Shown here: piece after piece, positions 26,424 to 34,269 of the stretch
Numbering within the stretch: position 1 is the stretch's first letter
Layout: each line of letters begins with the position of its first letter
Origin: Halorubrum sp. Hd13
GTDB lineage: Archaea; Halobacteriota; Halobacteria; Halobacteriales; Haloferacaceae
Direction: 5' to 3'
Length of the DNA stretch: 64,000 nt
Assembly (NCBI RefSeq): GCF_002252755.1
Contig: NZ_NHOY01000053.1
Span: forward strand, 1-64,000
Notes under the pieces: generated by a model
Databases searched by the model: none
What the model saw: the letters and a program-made list of their open reading frames with translations, nothing else
What the model was told of the DNA's origin: nothing
Position numbers and translations under genes: made by a program

Positions 26424-26515
26424 CGAACAACGGTTCTGTTTGTTCGGTTCGAGTCGAACAAGCGAATCAAACAGTTTAATACTTACGGAATGCCTACCTC
26501 TGGTATGGCTGTTCG
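26424..26515. promoter_or_regulatory. Cluster of TGTTCG/CGAACA half-sites between two regulators
   Basis: Four half-sites lie in the divergent promoter: CGAACAA (26424-26430), TTGTTCG (26440-26446), CGAACA (26455-26460) and TGTTCG (26510-26515). The first and second form one inverted repeat and the second and third another (TGTTCG-N8-CGAACA). A TTTAATA-like element near 26475-26481 is a possible TATA box for the right-hand gene. The layout is that of an operator shared by the two adjacent regulator genes. Confidence 0.5.
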
Positions 26516-26550
26516 ACACGTTCATGCGTCGGAGCGACGAGGTCGCCCGT

Positions 26551-27054
26551 ATGAGTGAGAACGCCGAGGCCGCCCGCGAGCGCGTCATCGAATCGCTCGA
26601 GCAGTCGGCCGAGGTGTACGGGCTGAGCCGCAGCGCCGGCCGGATATACGGCGTTCTCTACTTCGCGGACGCCCCGCTGTCGATCCCCGAGCTCGTCGAC
26701 CGGACCGGGTACGCGAAGTCGACCGTCAGCAACGTCACTCGGACGCTCACGCGCGTGGGCCTGATCCACCGTCGGTCGTCCGACGGCGGCGGGCGGCGGG
26801 TTCGGTTCGCCGCCGAGCGGGAGATCTGGTACATCCTGCAGGACGTGTTCCAACAGTACGTGCAACGAGAGCTCCAGACCACCCACCGGACGATCAGACG
26901 CGCGGAACGCGGGCTGGACGACGGAGACGGCGTCGAGGCCGAGCGGATCCGCGAGCTCCGAGAGACGTACGAGGACCTCCAAGAGATCGTCGAACTCGCG
27001 TCGGAGCTCTCTGCCGCGGAGCTGCGCGACGCCCTGGACTCGTACGAGGGATAG
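26551..27054 (+). CDS. GbsR/MarR-family regulator
   Basis: A 167-residue transcription regulator of the GbsR type. The winged helix (about residues 20-85: GRIYGVLYFADAPLSIPELVDRTGYAKSTVS in pieces) is followed by two long helices for dimerisation. GbsR relatives in haloarchaea respond to osmolytes or drugs. ATG at 26551 fits the conserved family start; ATG at 26524 is possible. It is divergent from the ArsR-like gene and shares its half-site region. Confidence 0.85.
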   Translation: MSENAEAARERVIESLEQSAEVYGLSRSAGRIYGVLYFADAPLSIPELVDRTGYAKSTVSNVTRTLTRVGLIHRRSSDGGGRRVRFAAEREIWYILQDVFQQYVQRELQTTHRTIRRAERGLDDGDGVEAERIRELRETYEDLQEIVELASELSAAELRDALDSYEG

Positions 27055-27093
27055 CGCTCACCGAGCCGTCGGGGGCGCGAGCGAGCCCGTCCG

Positions 27094-27197
27094 CCGATCG
27101 AAGCCTCTTCTCCTCCTGCTTACCGATCGAAGCCTCTTCCCCTCCTGCTTACCGATCGAAGCCTCTTCCCCTCCTGCTTACCGACCGAAGCCTCCTA
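27094..27197. repeat. 29-bp tandem repeat, 3.6 units
   Basis: Three full 29-bp units begin at 27094, 27123 and 27152 with CCGATCGAAGCCTCTTC and end CTCCTGCTTA. A fourth diverging unit starts at 27181. Units 2 and 3 are identical, and unit 1 differs by one base. The array lies between two convergent genes and its fourth unit supplies the stop codon of the leftward gene (27195-27197). There are no spacers, so this is not CRISPR. Confidence 0.9.
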
Positions 27198-27746
27198 CCA
27201 GTACACCGTGTACGTACACGCGTCGCCGCCCTCGCGTCGGCAGTCCGGCCCGGTCTCCTCGATGAACACGAACGCGTCGACCGGCGCGTGTTCCTTCGCC
27301 ACGCCGCGGATCAGCCCGCGGTCGAACGGGCACGGATACGGCGTGTGACACGTCACTTCGCCGGCCCGGTCGTCCGTCCGCTCGAAGCGGTACTCGCCTA
27401 TCTCTCCGCCGCGATGGTTCCGCCGGTACGCCTCGTCGATACCGCGAAGCCCGCCCGCGACGGTCGCGGACTCGCTCGGCCAGTCCGCGACGTCGGGAAG
27501 CTGCTCGCCGAGGCGGTCGAGGACGTGCGGCTGGAGGTCCGTCGCGATGGTCTCGAAGGCGTCTAGCCACGCCTGCTGCGGGTACCACTCGTCGGGAGAG
27601 GGGTCCCGGATCCCCTCCTCCGCGAGCGCCGCGAGCGCCCGTTCGCGGTACGCGTCGGAGAACCGTCCCATCCCCTCCTCGACGATAGAACGGACAGTTC
27701 GACCGTTCACTTCCACGTCGCGGTCGAACGGCTCGTACGGTGTCAT
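27195..27746 (-). CDS. Cys-rich haloarchaeal protein, V4R-like tail
   Basis: A 183-residue acidic protein I cannot assign firmly. The first 110 residues are helical. The last 70 hold a conserved-looking cysteine set, TCHTPYPCPFDRGL and DCRREGGDACTYTVYW (four or five cysteines), in the style of V4R or heme/zinc-binding sensory domains. It may bind a metal or small molecule. The stop codon lies inside the 29-bp repeat array, so the end of the protein may have been set by repeat expansion. An AT-rich gap of 160 bases separates it from the next gene. Confidence 0.65.
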   Translation of the reverse strand: MTPYEPFDRDVEVNGRTVRSIVEEGMGRFSDAYRERALAALAEEGIRDPSPDEWYPQQAWLDAFETIATDLQPHVLDRLGEQLPDVADWPSESATVAGGLRGIDEAYRRNHRGGEIGEYRFERTDDRAGEVTCHTPYPCPFDRGLIRGVAKEHAPVDAFVFIEETGPDCRREGGDACTYTVYW

Positions 27747-27906
27747 GATAACTGTCTAACGAATTCGGAGTGATAAACCCAGCACATCGGACGACCGGGC
27801 GGCCGACGCCGGGCCGCGGCGCGGCGTTCGAGGTGACCCTCGCCCGCGGACATGTTTCAGATTATTTGACAAAAACATAATACTGGTGGGGGCGCCTCGT
27901 GGACGC

Positions 27907-28359
27907 ATGGTGAAGAGCACGGTCCGGTTTCCCGAGTCGGTGGTCGGCGAGATCGAGTCGCTGGTCGAGAGCGGCCAGTTCGAGAGCAAGTCCGAGTTCT
28001 ACCGTTTTTCGACCGACAACGTGCTGAATCAGGTGCTCGACGACTACGAACCGGAGACCATCGACTACGAGCAGATCAGGGAGGAGGTGATGCCGCAGGC
28101 GGAGCGCGAGCTGGGCGCCGACGCCGACGCGGATCACCCGCCGTTCTTCGAGTCGGTCGCGTTCGTCAGGAAGTTGGCCCTCCGCGGGAACGTCAGCGAC
28201 GCCGAGGACTTCATCGACCACCAGTACGTCCCGGGCGACCGGCACGCGGTCCTCCTCGAGGAACTGCTCCGGCTGTACCGAGACGAGACGGCCCCCGCTC
28301 CGCGACAGGCCCCCCCGGACCGCGAGCCGCGCGCCGCGCCGGAGGAGCGACAGCACTGA
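27907..28359 (+). CDS. Ribbon-helix-helix (CopG-type) regulator
   Basis: A 150-residue protein with an N-terminal ribbon-helix-helix domain (STVRFPESVVGEIESLV, residues 4-45), a helical middle and a Pro/Arg-rich tail from about 130. The domain pattern matches CopG/NikR-type DNA-binding proteins common in haloarchaea. ATG at 27907 is about 35 bases after an AT-rich stretch (around 27865-27885) that probably holds the promoter. No toxin gene follows, so it is likely a stand-alone regulator. Confidence 0.8.
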   Translation: MVKSTVRFPESVVGEIESLVESGQFESKSEFYRFSTDNVLNQVLDDYEPETIDYEQIREEVMPQAERELGADADADHPPFFESVAFVRKLALRGNVSDAEDFIDHQYVPGDRHAVLLEELLRLYRDETAPAPRQAPPDREPRAAPEERQH

Positions 28360-28377
28360 CCGGGAATCGCCGCCGCC

Positions 28378-28608
28378 TCACCGGTTCAACCGCCATCGGA
28401 TCGCCGCGGCCGCGACCAGCACCGTCGCGAACGTGACGCCCCCGGATATCAGCGCCCCTCGGGCCCCCGTCGTTCCCGTGGTGATGACGCTCACCGACGC
28501 CCCACCGCCCGCGACGGCGGCGCCGCCGGCCACCCCGCCGAATCCGATACAACAGAGGCTCAACAGCCCAACGAGCGACAGCGACCCCAAGAGGCCGTCG
28601 TCGCTCAC
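28378..28608 (-). CDS. Small two-helix membrane protein
   Basis: A 76-residue protein with hydrophobic segments at about 8-40 (SLCCIGFGGVAGG) and 50-70, ending in WRLNR. The double cysteine and Gly-rich first helix resemble small metal or mercuric transport-like proteins, but the match is weak. It ends 18 bases from the convergent ribbon-helix-helix gene. The function is unknown. Confidence 0.55.
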   Translation of the reverse strand: MSDDGLLGSLSLVGLLSLCCIGFGGVAGGAAVAGGGASVSVITTGTTGARGALISGGVTFATVLVAAAAIRWRLNR

Positions 28609-28751
28609 GGCTCGCTCACCCGCCGTCCGACCGCGTCGAACGCGGCCGAGGGCGACGCGTCGGTCGCAGTCGATGCGAACGCGATCACGGTCGCTCTCGT
28701 CGGCCCGCGTGTGAATAGCTGACGGGATCGGGCGCGGGGCGCGCCGGACCG

Positions 28752-29186
28752 CTACCTCGACGCGGGGACGGAGACGACCGTCGTCGACGCGTCGCGGAGG
28801 ACGCGCTCGGTCGTGCTGCCGAGCAGGTCCCCCGCGGCGTCGCGGGCGCCGCGGGTCCCCATGACGATCGCGTCGGCGCCGATCTCGTCCGCGTACGCGA
28901 CGATCTCCCGCGACGGGACGCCCTCCCCGATCGCGGTCTCGCAGTCCATCCCCGCCGCCGTCGCCTCGGACTCGATCCGCTCGACGGCCGCCTCGAGACG
29001 GACCCGCTGCTCCGGGTCGTCGTCGTCGAACGCGCCCGGCTTCCCGGACCGCTCGTAGGTCGGGAGGTCCTCCAGCACGCCGAGGACGTGGACCGTCCCG
29101 TCGGGCGCCGTGATCTCGACCGCGTCCTCTACGGCCGCGAACGCGGCGTCGCTACCGCCGGTCGGGATCAGGGTCGTGCCGTACAT
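28752..29186 (-). CDS. Universal stress protein A family protein
   Basis: A 144-residue single-domain UspA protein. The nucleotide-binding motif GTRGARDAAGDLLGSTTERVL matches the ATP-binding G-x2-G-x9-G-S type. The N-terminal strand TTLIPTGGS is typical. Such proteins act in stress response in the cytoplasm. It stands alone, and a TATA-like element is expected upstream of 29186. A second family member lies at 58801-59265. Confidence 0.9.
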   Translation of the reverse strand: MYGTTLIPTGGSDAAFAAVEDAVEITAPDGTVHVLGVLEDLPTYERSGKPGAFDDDDPEQRVRLEAAVERIESEATAAGMDCETAIGEGVPSREIVAYADEIGADAIVMGTRGARDAAGDLLGSTTERVLRDASTTVVSVPASR

Positions 29187-29357
29187 GCGGTCGGTGGTAC
29201 GGGCGCGTTTCTGAAGAGGATTACCGTCGGGCGGGATCCGCTCTCGACCGTCGCCGCGATCGCGGCCCGGATCTCTCCCGGCGAACTCGCCGCGAACGGG
29301 CCGTTGAACGCTCAGTAAGATACTTTAGCGTTCGGAGCTTAACCGTTACCAAGTGTC

Positions 29358-29795
29358 ATGGAGGCCGTGGACGACGTGTCGGATCGGATCCGATCCGACG
29401 GCGACTCGGAGGGGCGTCACGCGTATCGGACGGACCGGGCCGCCCGCGAGGGCGGTCGGTTCCTCGGCGAGGTCGACGACGAGCGCTTCCGCGAGGTGCT
29501 CGCGCGCCACCCCGAGGCGTGCGAGGCGTTCAGGATGATATCCGGGGCCGGATACCGGGACCCGGCGGAGGCGATGGGCACCTACTCCGCGGCGGAACAC
29601 GCCGGGCGGGTCAGGACCGACGTCGAGTCGATCGCGGCGGTCCTGAGCGACGCGGACCACACCTGCGTCGTCAGGCTCGACACCGCCGACCCGCAGCTCG
29701 CGACGGTTCGGAACGGGGTCGAGCGGGCGCAGATCGAGTTCGACACCGCGCGGGTCCGCTGGGTCCCGCCGGACGCGGGAGAGCCCGGCGGCTGA
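29358..29795 (+). CDS. Conserved-looking haloarchaeal protein of unknown function
   Basis: A 145-residue acidic protein without recognisable domain. It has a charged N-terminal half (HAYRTDRAAREGGRFLGEVDDERF) and a C-terminal half with strands (HTCVVRLDTADPQLATV, TARVRWVPP). There is no membrane segment or signal peptide. The start ATG lies about 25 bases behind an AT-rich TTAACCG region. I would expect homologues in many haloarchaea but cannot test it. Confidence 0.6.
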   Translation: MEAVDDVSDRIRSDGDSEGRHAYRTDRAAREGGRFLGEVDDERFREVLARHPEACEAFRMISGAGYRDPAEAMGTYSAAEHAGRVRTDVESIAAVLSDADHTCVVRLDTADPQLATVRNGVERAQIEFDTARVRWVPPDAGEPGG

Positions 29796-29887
29796 CTCGA
29801 CGGTCGGATCGCGCGTCCGACCACCGTGACTACAGTCGCTGTTTGGGTAACGGACAGCCCTTTGCGAGCGGTGGCCCGTCTCTCCGT

Positions 29888-30886
29888 ATGGACGACACTC
29901 CGATCTCTCGGCGTCGGTTCGCCGCGAGCGGGATCGCCGCCGCGGCGGTCGCCGCCGCGGGCTGTCTCGGCGGGACGTCCGGTGACGGCGAACCGGGATC
30001 GAACGGCGCGGACGGCGACCGCGTGCTCAGGCTGTCGCTCTCGGGACTCGGCGACGCCCTCCGTGACAGGTACGTCACCGATCCCGAGGAGGCCGATCCG
30101 AACTGGGCGGACGGGGCCTTCGAGGCCGTCAGGAACGGAACGACGCTGACGACGCAGTACCGGAAACCGTTCTTCTCGGACGCGGACGATCCGACGTACG
30201 CCCGACACGACGGGACGTACTACTGGCTCGACTCGGTCGTCGTCGACGAGGTCGCCGTCTCGCGTCCCGTGCTCAGACTGTTCGAGCCCGCGGAGACGAG
30301 CGACGGAGCCGCCGAGCCGACGAGCGCTGATGCGCTTCCGGCGATCGACCGGCGGGCCGTCGAGATCGCGCACCACGCGGCGCGGGCGCGGGGGAACGAG
30401 GGCGGGATGCCGGTGGGGCTGGTCCGGCGCGGCGGCTACGTGTACCGCCGGGACGACGCCGCGGCGGAGAGCGACCTGCTCGCGGCGGACGGCCCCGACC
30501 GCGTCACCGTTCGCGACACGGAGTATGTCGTCGAGATCACCGAGGAGGAGTTCCACGAACCGGTGTACCGAGCGACCGGTGAACGGGTGGCCGACACGCC
30601 GGAGCGGATGGAGGCGATACTCCGCGCCGAGTTCGTCGGCGCCCGGATCTCCCGCGACGACCTCTCCGCCGACGCGAGAGACCTCCTGCTGGAGGCCGAG
30701 GCCGACGAGTACCGCGAGTCGCACCCGTACTCGGAGGCGTACCGGGAGGTGCTCCGAGCGCTCCACGAGCGACCGTACATCGACGGGAACGTCCGGAAGG
30801 ACGCCGGGGTGGACTCGAACCGGGCCGACCTGTGCCGGTACGACGACGTGTACTACGACTACCAACTCCGGTTCGTCTCCCTCTGA
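29888..30886 (+). CDS. Tat-exported lipoprotein of unknown function
   Basis: A 332-residue secreted protein. The signal has the twin-arginine motif SRRRF (7-11), a short Ala-rich core and a lipobox AAGC with Cys26 as the anchor. This is the usual route for haloarchaeal lipoproteins. The mature part has Tyr-rich segments (YARHDGTYYWLD, YEYREL-type acidic helices, CRYDDVYYDYQLRF) and no family I recognise. It probably acts on the outer membrane face. Confidence 0.78.
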   Translation: MDDTPISRRRFAASGIAAAAVAAAGCLGGTSGDGEPGSNGADGDRVLRLSLSGLGDALRDRYVTDPEEADPNWADGAFEAVRNGTTLTTQYRKPFFSDADDPTYARHDGTYYWLDSVVVDEVAVSRPVLRLFEPAETSDGAAEPTSADALPAIDRRAVEIAHHAARARGNEGGMPVGLVRRGGYVYRRDDAAAESDLLAADGPDRVTVRDTEYVVEITEEEFHEPVYRATGERVADTPERMEAILRAEFVGARISRDDLSADARDLLLEAEADEYRESHPYSEAYREVLRALHERPYIDGNVRKDAGVDSNRADLCRYDDVYYDYQLRFVSL

Positions 30887-30977
30887 CCGTCGATCGGCCG
30901 GTTCGATTCGTCGTTCTGATCGTATCGGCCGTTATTTCGGAGTTAGCCGATCTTTCTTTTGCCGTTCTGCGCCAGAC

Positions 30978-31008
30978 TTATGATATCGTGGGCGATGTCG
31001 TATCATAA
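30978..31008. promoter_or_regulatory. 31-bp palindromic operator-like site
   Basis: TTATGATA (30978-30985) and TATCATAA (31001-31008) form a perfect 8-bp inverted repeat with a 15-base spacer, ending six bases before the ATG of the interrupted aminotransferase. The arms also look like TATA elements. The position right at the expected transcript start fits a repressor site. Confidence 0.55.
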
Positions 31009-31014
31009 CTGACG

Positions 31015-32253
31015 ATGACACAACAGGATCCGTCGGACGGGATCGAACACCTCTTCGCCGATACCGTTCGCGACACGATGGGAAGCGCCGTGTACGGCGA
31101 CTGGCGATCGATCCATAACGCGGACGCGGTGCCGCTCGCCTTCGGGTTCCCGTACCCGGAGTCGTTCCCGAACGAGGAGCTGGCCGCCGCCACCGATTCG
31201 CTGCTGTCGAGCGAGCCGGAGCGCGCGCTCCAGTACGGCGGCGGCGACCACGCCGACGGACTCCGCGACCTCGTCGTCGACCGGGCGCGGGACCGCGGCA
31301 TCGACTGCGCCGCGGAGACGGTCCACGTCACGAACGGTGCGACGCGGGCGATCGACACGGTCTGTCGGACGTTCCTCGAACCGGGCGACGAGGTCGTCGT
31401 CGAGGCGCCGACGTTCATGGGCGCGCTGGGCATCTTCCGGAACCACGGCGCGGCGGTGACCGGCGTGACCGTGGACGAGGAGGGGCTCGACGTCGACGCG
31501 CTCGCGGACGACCTCGCCTCGCGCGCGCGGTGCGGCGCGGCCCAGCCGAAGCTCGTCTACACGATCCCCGACTTCCAGAACCCCACCGGGGTCACGATGG
31601 CGACGGACCGACGCGAGCGGCTCCTCGACCTCGCCGAGCGGTACGACTTCGTCGTGCTCGAGGACGACCCGTAAGGCCGGCTGCGGTACGAGGGCTCCGA
31701 GCGACCGCCCCTCAAGGCCCTCGACGTCGACGACCGCGTGGTCCGTGTAAACACCGTCTCGAAGACGATCGCGCCCGGGGTCCGAACGGGATGGATCGTG
31801 GCCGACGAGACGGCGACGGCGCAGTTCGATCGGATCGACGCTGGCGGCGAGCCGAGCTTCACCCGCGGGCTGATCGATCGCTACTGCACGGACGGGCGGC
31901 TCGACCGAGCCGTCGCTCGGCTGTGCGAGGGGTACGAGCGGCGACGGGACCGGATGCTCGCGAGCCTCGAAACGCACATGCCGCCGAGCGCGACGTGGAG
32001 CGAGCCGAGCGGCGGGTTCTTCGTCTGGGTCGAGTTCCCGGAGGGGACCGACGCCGAGGCGATGCTGCCCGACGCCATCGACGCCGGTGTCACATATCTC
32101 CCCGGGACGTTCTTCTACCCCGACGACGGCGGCCGGCGATTCGCTCGCCTCTCCTTCAGTTACGCGTCGCCGTCAGCAATCGACGACGGTATCGAGTCGC
32201 TGGCCCGGACCGTCCGCGACCGCGTCTCGGTGACCGGCGGGAAGAACGGGTAG
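31015..32253 (+). pseudogene. PLP aminotransferase (MocR/LysN type), interrupted by in-frame TAA
   Basis: A 413-codon class I/II aminotransferase in one frame with a TAA at codon 220 (31672-31674). The motif reads EDDP-stop-GRLRYEG where the family has EDDPYG. This tyrosine hydrogen-bonds the cofactor phenol oxygen, and Asp217 three residues earlier pairs with the cofactor ring nitrogen. TAC or TAT to TAA is a single change. The catalytic lysine Lys250 (VSKTIAPGVRTGW) and the rest are intact past the stop. Amino acid or 2-aminoadipate transamination would be the normal activity. It is a recent nonsense mutation or a sequencing error. Confidence 0.88.
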
Positions 32254-32355
32254 ACCGGCGGCGGCCAGCGAGTCGGACGCGGACCAGCGAACTGGTCGCT
32301 GTCTGGTGGGGATCGCCACCGAGCGACGAGCCGCATCACCGACCGCGAGACGCCG

Positions 32356-32474
32356 CTTAATATTGTATTAATAACTGGTAGTGTTGGTCACGCCCCCATG
32401 CAACAGCCTTATTATACACAAACAGCCAGTGCGGTCCGAGATGGTATCAGATTACTCCAACGATTCCGGAGTAA
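32356..32474. promoter_or_regulatory. AT-rich leader of nhaC with two inverted repeats
   Basis: The 275-bp gap before nhaC (32254-32528) holds TTAATA-TTG-TATTAA (32356-32370) and TTACTCC-N9-GGAGTAA (32452-32474). The first is a possible promoter palindrome and the second a possible operator or transcript hairpin. No small gene is seen here. Confidence 0.4.
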
Positions 32475-32528
32475 ACTCGACGAGTATCGGGTTTCAATCC
32501 AGTATCGGTTCCGTTTGTGAGGTGAGTC

Positions 32529-34157
32529 ATGACGGTTGAGACCTACGGGGCGATATCGCTGTTCCCGCCGCTGTTCGCGATCGTGCTCGCGATGGTCACC
32601 CGGAAGCCGGTCCTCTCGCTGTTCCTCGGCATCTGGTCGGGCGCGGTGATTTTCACCGCGAACGTCGGCGTGGTGCAGTCGCTCGACTGGGTGGTCTCCT
32701 CGATTGGGGAGAGCACGTTCAACGCGAAGATCATGCTGATCGTGCTGTTCCTCGGCGCCGGCGTCGCGCTCATCTGGCGGCTCGGCGGGGCCTCCGCGAT
32801 CGCGAACGCCGCGACCTCGCGGCTCGACTCACAGCGGAAGGTCGGGCTCGCGACGTGGGTCTTCGGCATGCTGTGGTTCTTCGGCGACTACTCGAACACG
32901 GCGATCGTCGGCACGACGATGCGGGAGATGGCCGACGAGCTGCGCATGTCCCGCGAGAAGCTCGCGTACATCATCGACTCGACGGCCGCGCCGGTCGCCA
33001 CGTTCGGGATCTCCAGTTGGGTCGTCTACCAGCTGAGCATGATCCGGGAGGGGTACTCGGCGGCGGGCATCTCGCCCGAATCGGAAGCGGTGCCCGGCGC
33101 GTTCGCGCTGTTCATCCAGAGCGTCCCGTTCAACGTCTACTGCATCCTCGCGGTGGCGATGGTCGGGATCATCGTGCTCAGCCAGCGCGACTTCGGCGAG
33201 ATGCTCACGGCCGAGACCCGCTCGTGGACGGAGGGGAAGCTGCTCCGCGACAACGCGGTTCCCATGCAGAGCGCGGAGGACAGCCTCGGCGACCTCCTGA
33301 CCGACTCGCCGCAGCTTCGGTTCTTCCTGGTCCCGGTCGGGGCGCTCATCACGGTCGTCATCGGCGGGGCCTTCTTCACCGGACTCTCGGCGTCCGACCC
33401 CGGCGCCTCGACGCTCGACGTCGTCGGGAACGCGCAGTTCGTCGACGCGCTGCTCTGGGGGACGTTCGCGATGGTCTCGGTCGCGATCGTGCTCGGCGTG
33501 GGCAGCGGCGTCGCCTCGCTCGACGAGGCGATGGAAACGGTCATCGACGGGTTCGGTATGATGCTGACCGCGCTGTCCATCCTCGTGATGGCGTGGACGA
33601 TCGGGACGGTCACGACCGCGCTCGGGACCGGCGTGTACGTCACCAACGTCGCCGAGGCGTTCGTCACTCCGACCCTGCTCCCCCTCGTCGTGCTGTTCGC
33701 GGCCGCGGTCGTCGCGTTCTCCACCGGCACGTCGTGGGGCACGATGGCGATCGTGACGCCGATCGCGATCCCGCTGGCGTACAGCGTCGGCGGCGGCACC
33801 GCGGCGCTGTTGCCGGTGGCCGTCGGAACGATCTTCAGCGGGGCGATCTTCGGCGACCACTGCTCGCCCATCTCCGACACCACAATCCTGGCGTCGACGT
33901 TCACGGGATCGGACCACATCGACCACGTCCGGACGCAGATGTACTACGCGGTGACCGTCCTCGGCGTCTCAGCGCTGCTCCTGCTGACGTGGGGCGTCAC
34001 CGGGATCACGCCGGTGATCCTGCTGCCGGTCGGCGCGGCCCTGCTGTACGGGATCGTCTACGTCCTCTCCGAGCTGGACGCCGGCCGGAAGGACGTCCTC
34101 GCGAAGCCGGTCGAGTCCGCACAGCAGACGCCGGCGTCGGCCCCGTCCGACGACTGA
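32529..34157 (+). CDS. nhaC: Na+/H+ antiporter NhaC
   Basis: A 542-residue integral membrane antiporter of the NhaC family with about 11 hydrophobic helices. The family motifs GDYSNTAIVGTTMREMADELRMSREKLAYI in pieces and GAIFGDHCSPISDTT are present. It exchanges sodium for protons across the cytoplasmic membrane, a key task in salt-in halophiles. ATG at 32529 follows GAGGTGAG, a possible ribosome site. It stands alone with its own long leader. Substrate preference within the family (Na+/H+ or malate/lactate exchange) cannot be settled. Confidence 0.9.
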   Translation: MTVETYGAISLFPPLFAIVLAMVTRKPVLSLFLGIWSGAVIFTANVGVVQSLDWVVSSIGESTFNAKIMLIVLFLGAGVALIWRLGGASAIANAATSRLDSQRKVGLATWVFGMLWFFGDYSNTAIVGTTMREMADELRMSREKLAYIIDSTAAPVATFGISSWVVYQLSMIREGYSAAGISPESEAVPGAFALFIQSVPFNVYCILAVAMVGIIVLSQRDFGEMLTAETRSWTEGKLLRDNAVPMQSAEDSLGDLLTDSPQLRFFLVPVGALITVVIGGAFFTGLSASDPGASTLDVVGNAQFVDALLWGTFAMVSVAIVLGVGSGVASLDEAMETVIDGFGMMLTALSILVMAWTIGTVTTALGTGVYVTNVAEAFVTPTLLPLVVLFAAAVVAFSTGTSWGTMAIVTPIAIPLAYSVGGGTAALLPVAVGTIFSGAIFGDHCSPISDTTILASTFTGSDHIDHVRTQMYYAVTVLGVSALLLLTWGVTGITPVILLPVGAALLYGIVYVLSELDAGRKDVLAKPVESAQQTPASAPSDD

Positions 34158-34269
34158 CTCGTCCGGACGGCGTTCGCGGCGTCGCGACGCGTGACGGCTC
34201 GTCGACGCCGCGGCCCGTTCCTGTCGTCTCAGGGGTACTTTCATATTCGGCTCCGAACTATGCGTGTGT

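Noticed and set aside
27094-27197. A CRISPR array
   Set aside because: Units follow each other without spacers and there are no cas genes. It is a simple tandem repeat.
31672-31674. Programmed read-through at the TAA of the aminotransferase
   Set aside because: TAA is the least leaky stop, with no structure behind it, and the residue lost is cofactor-binding.
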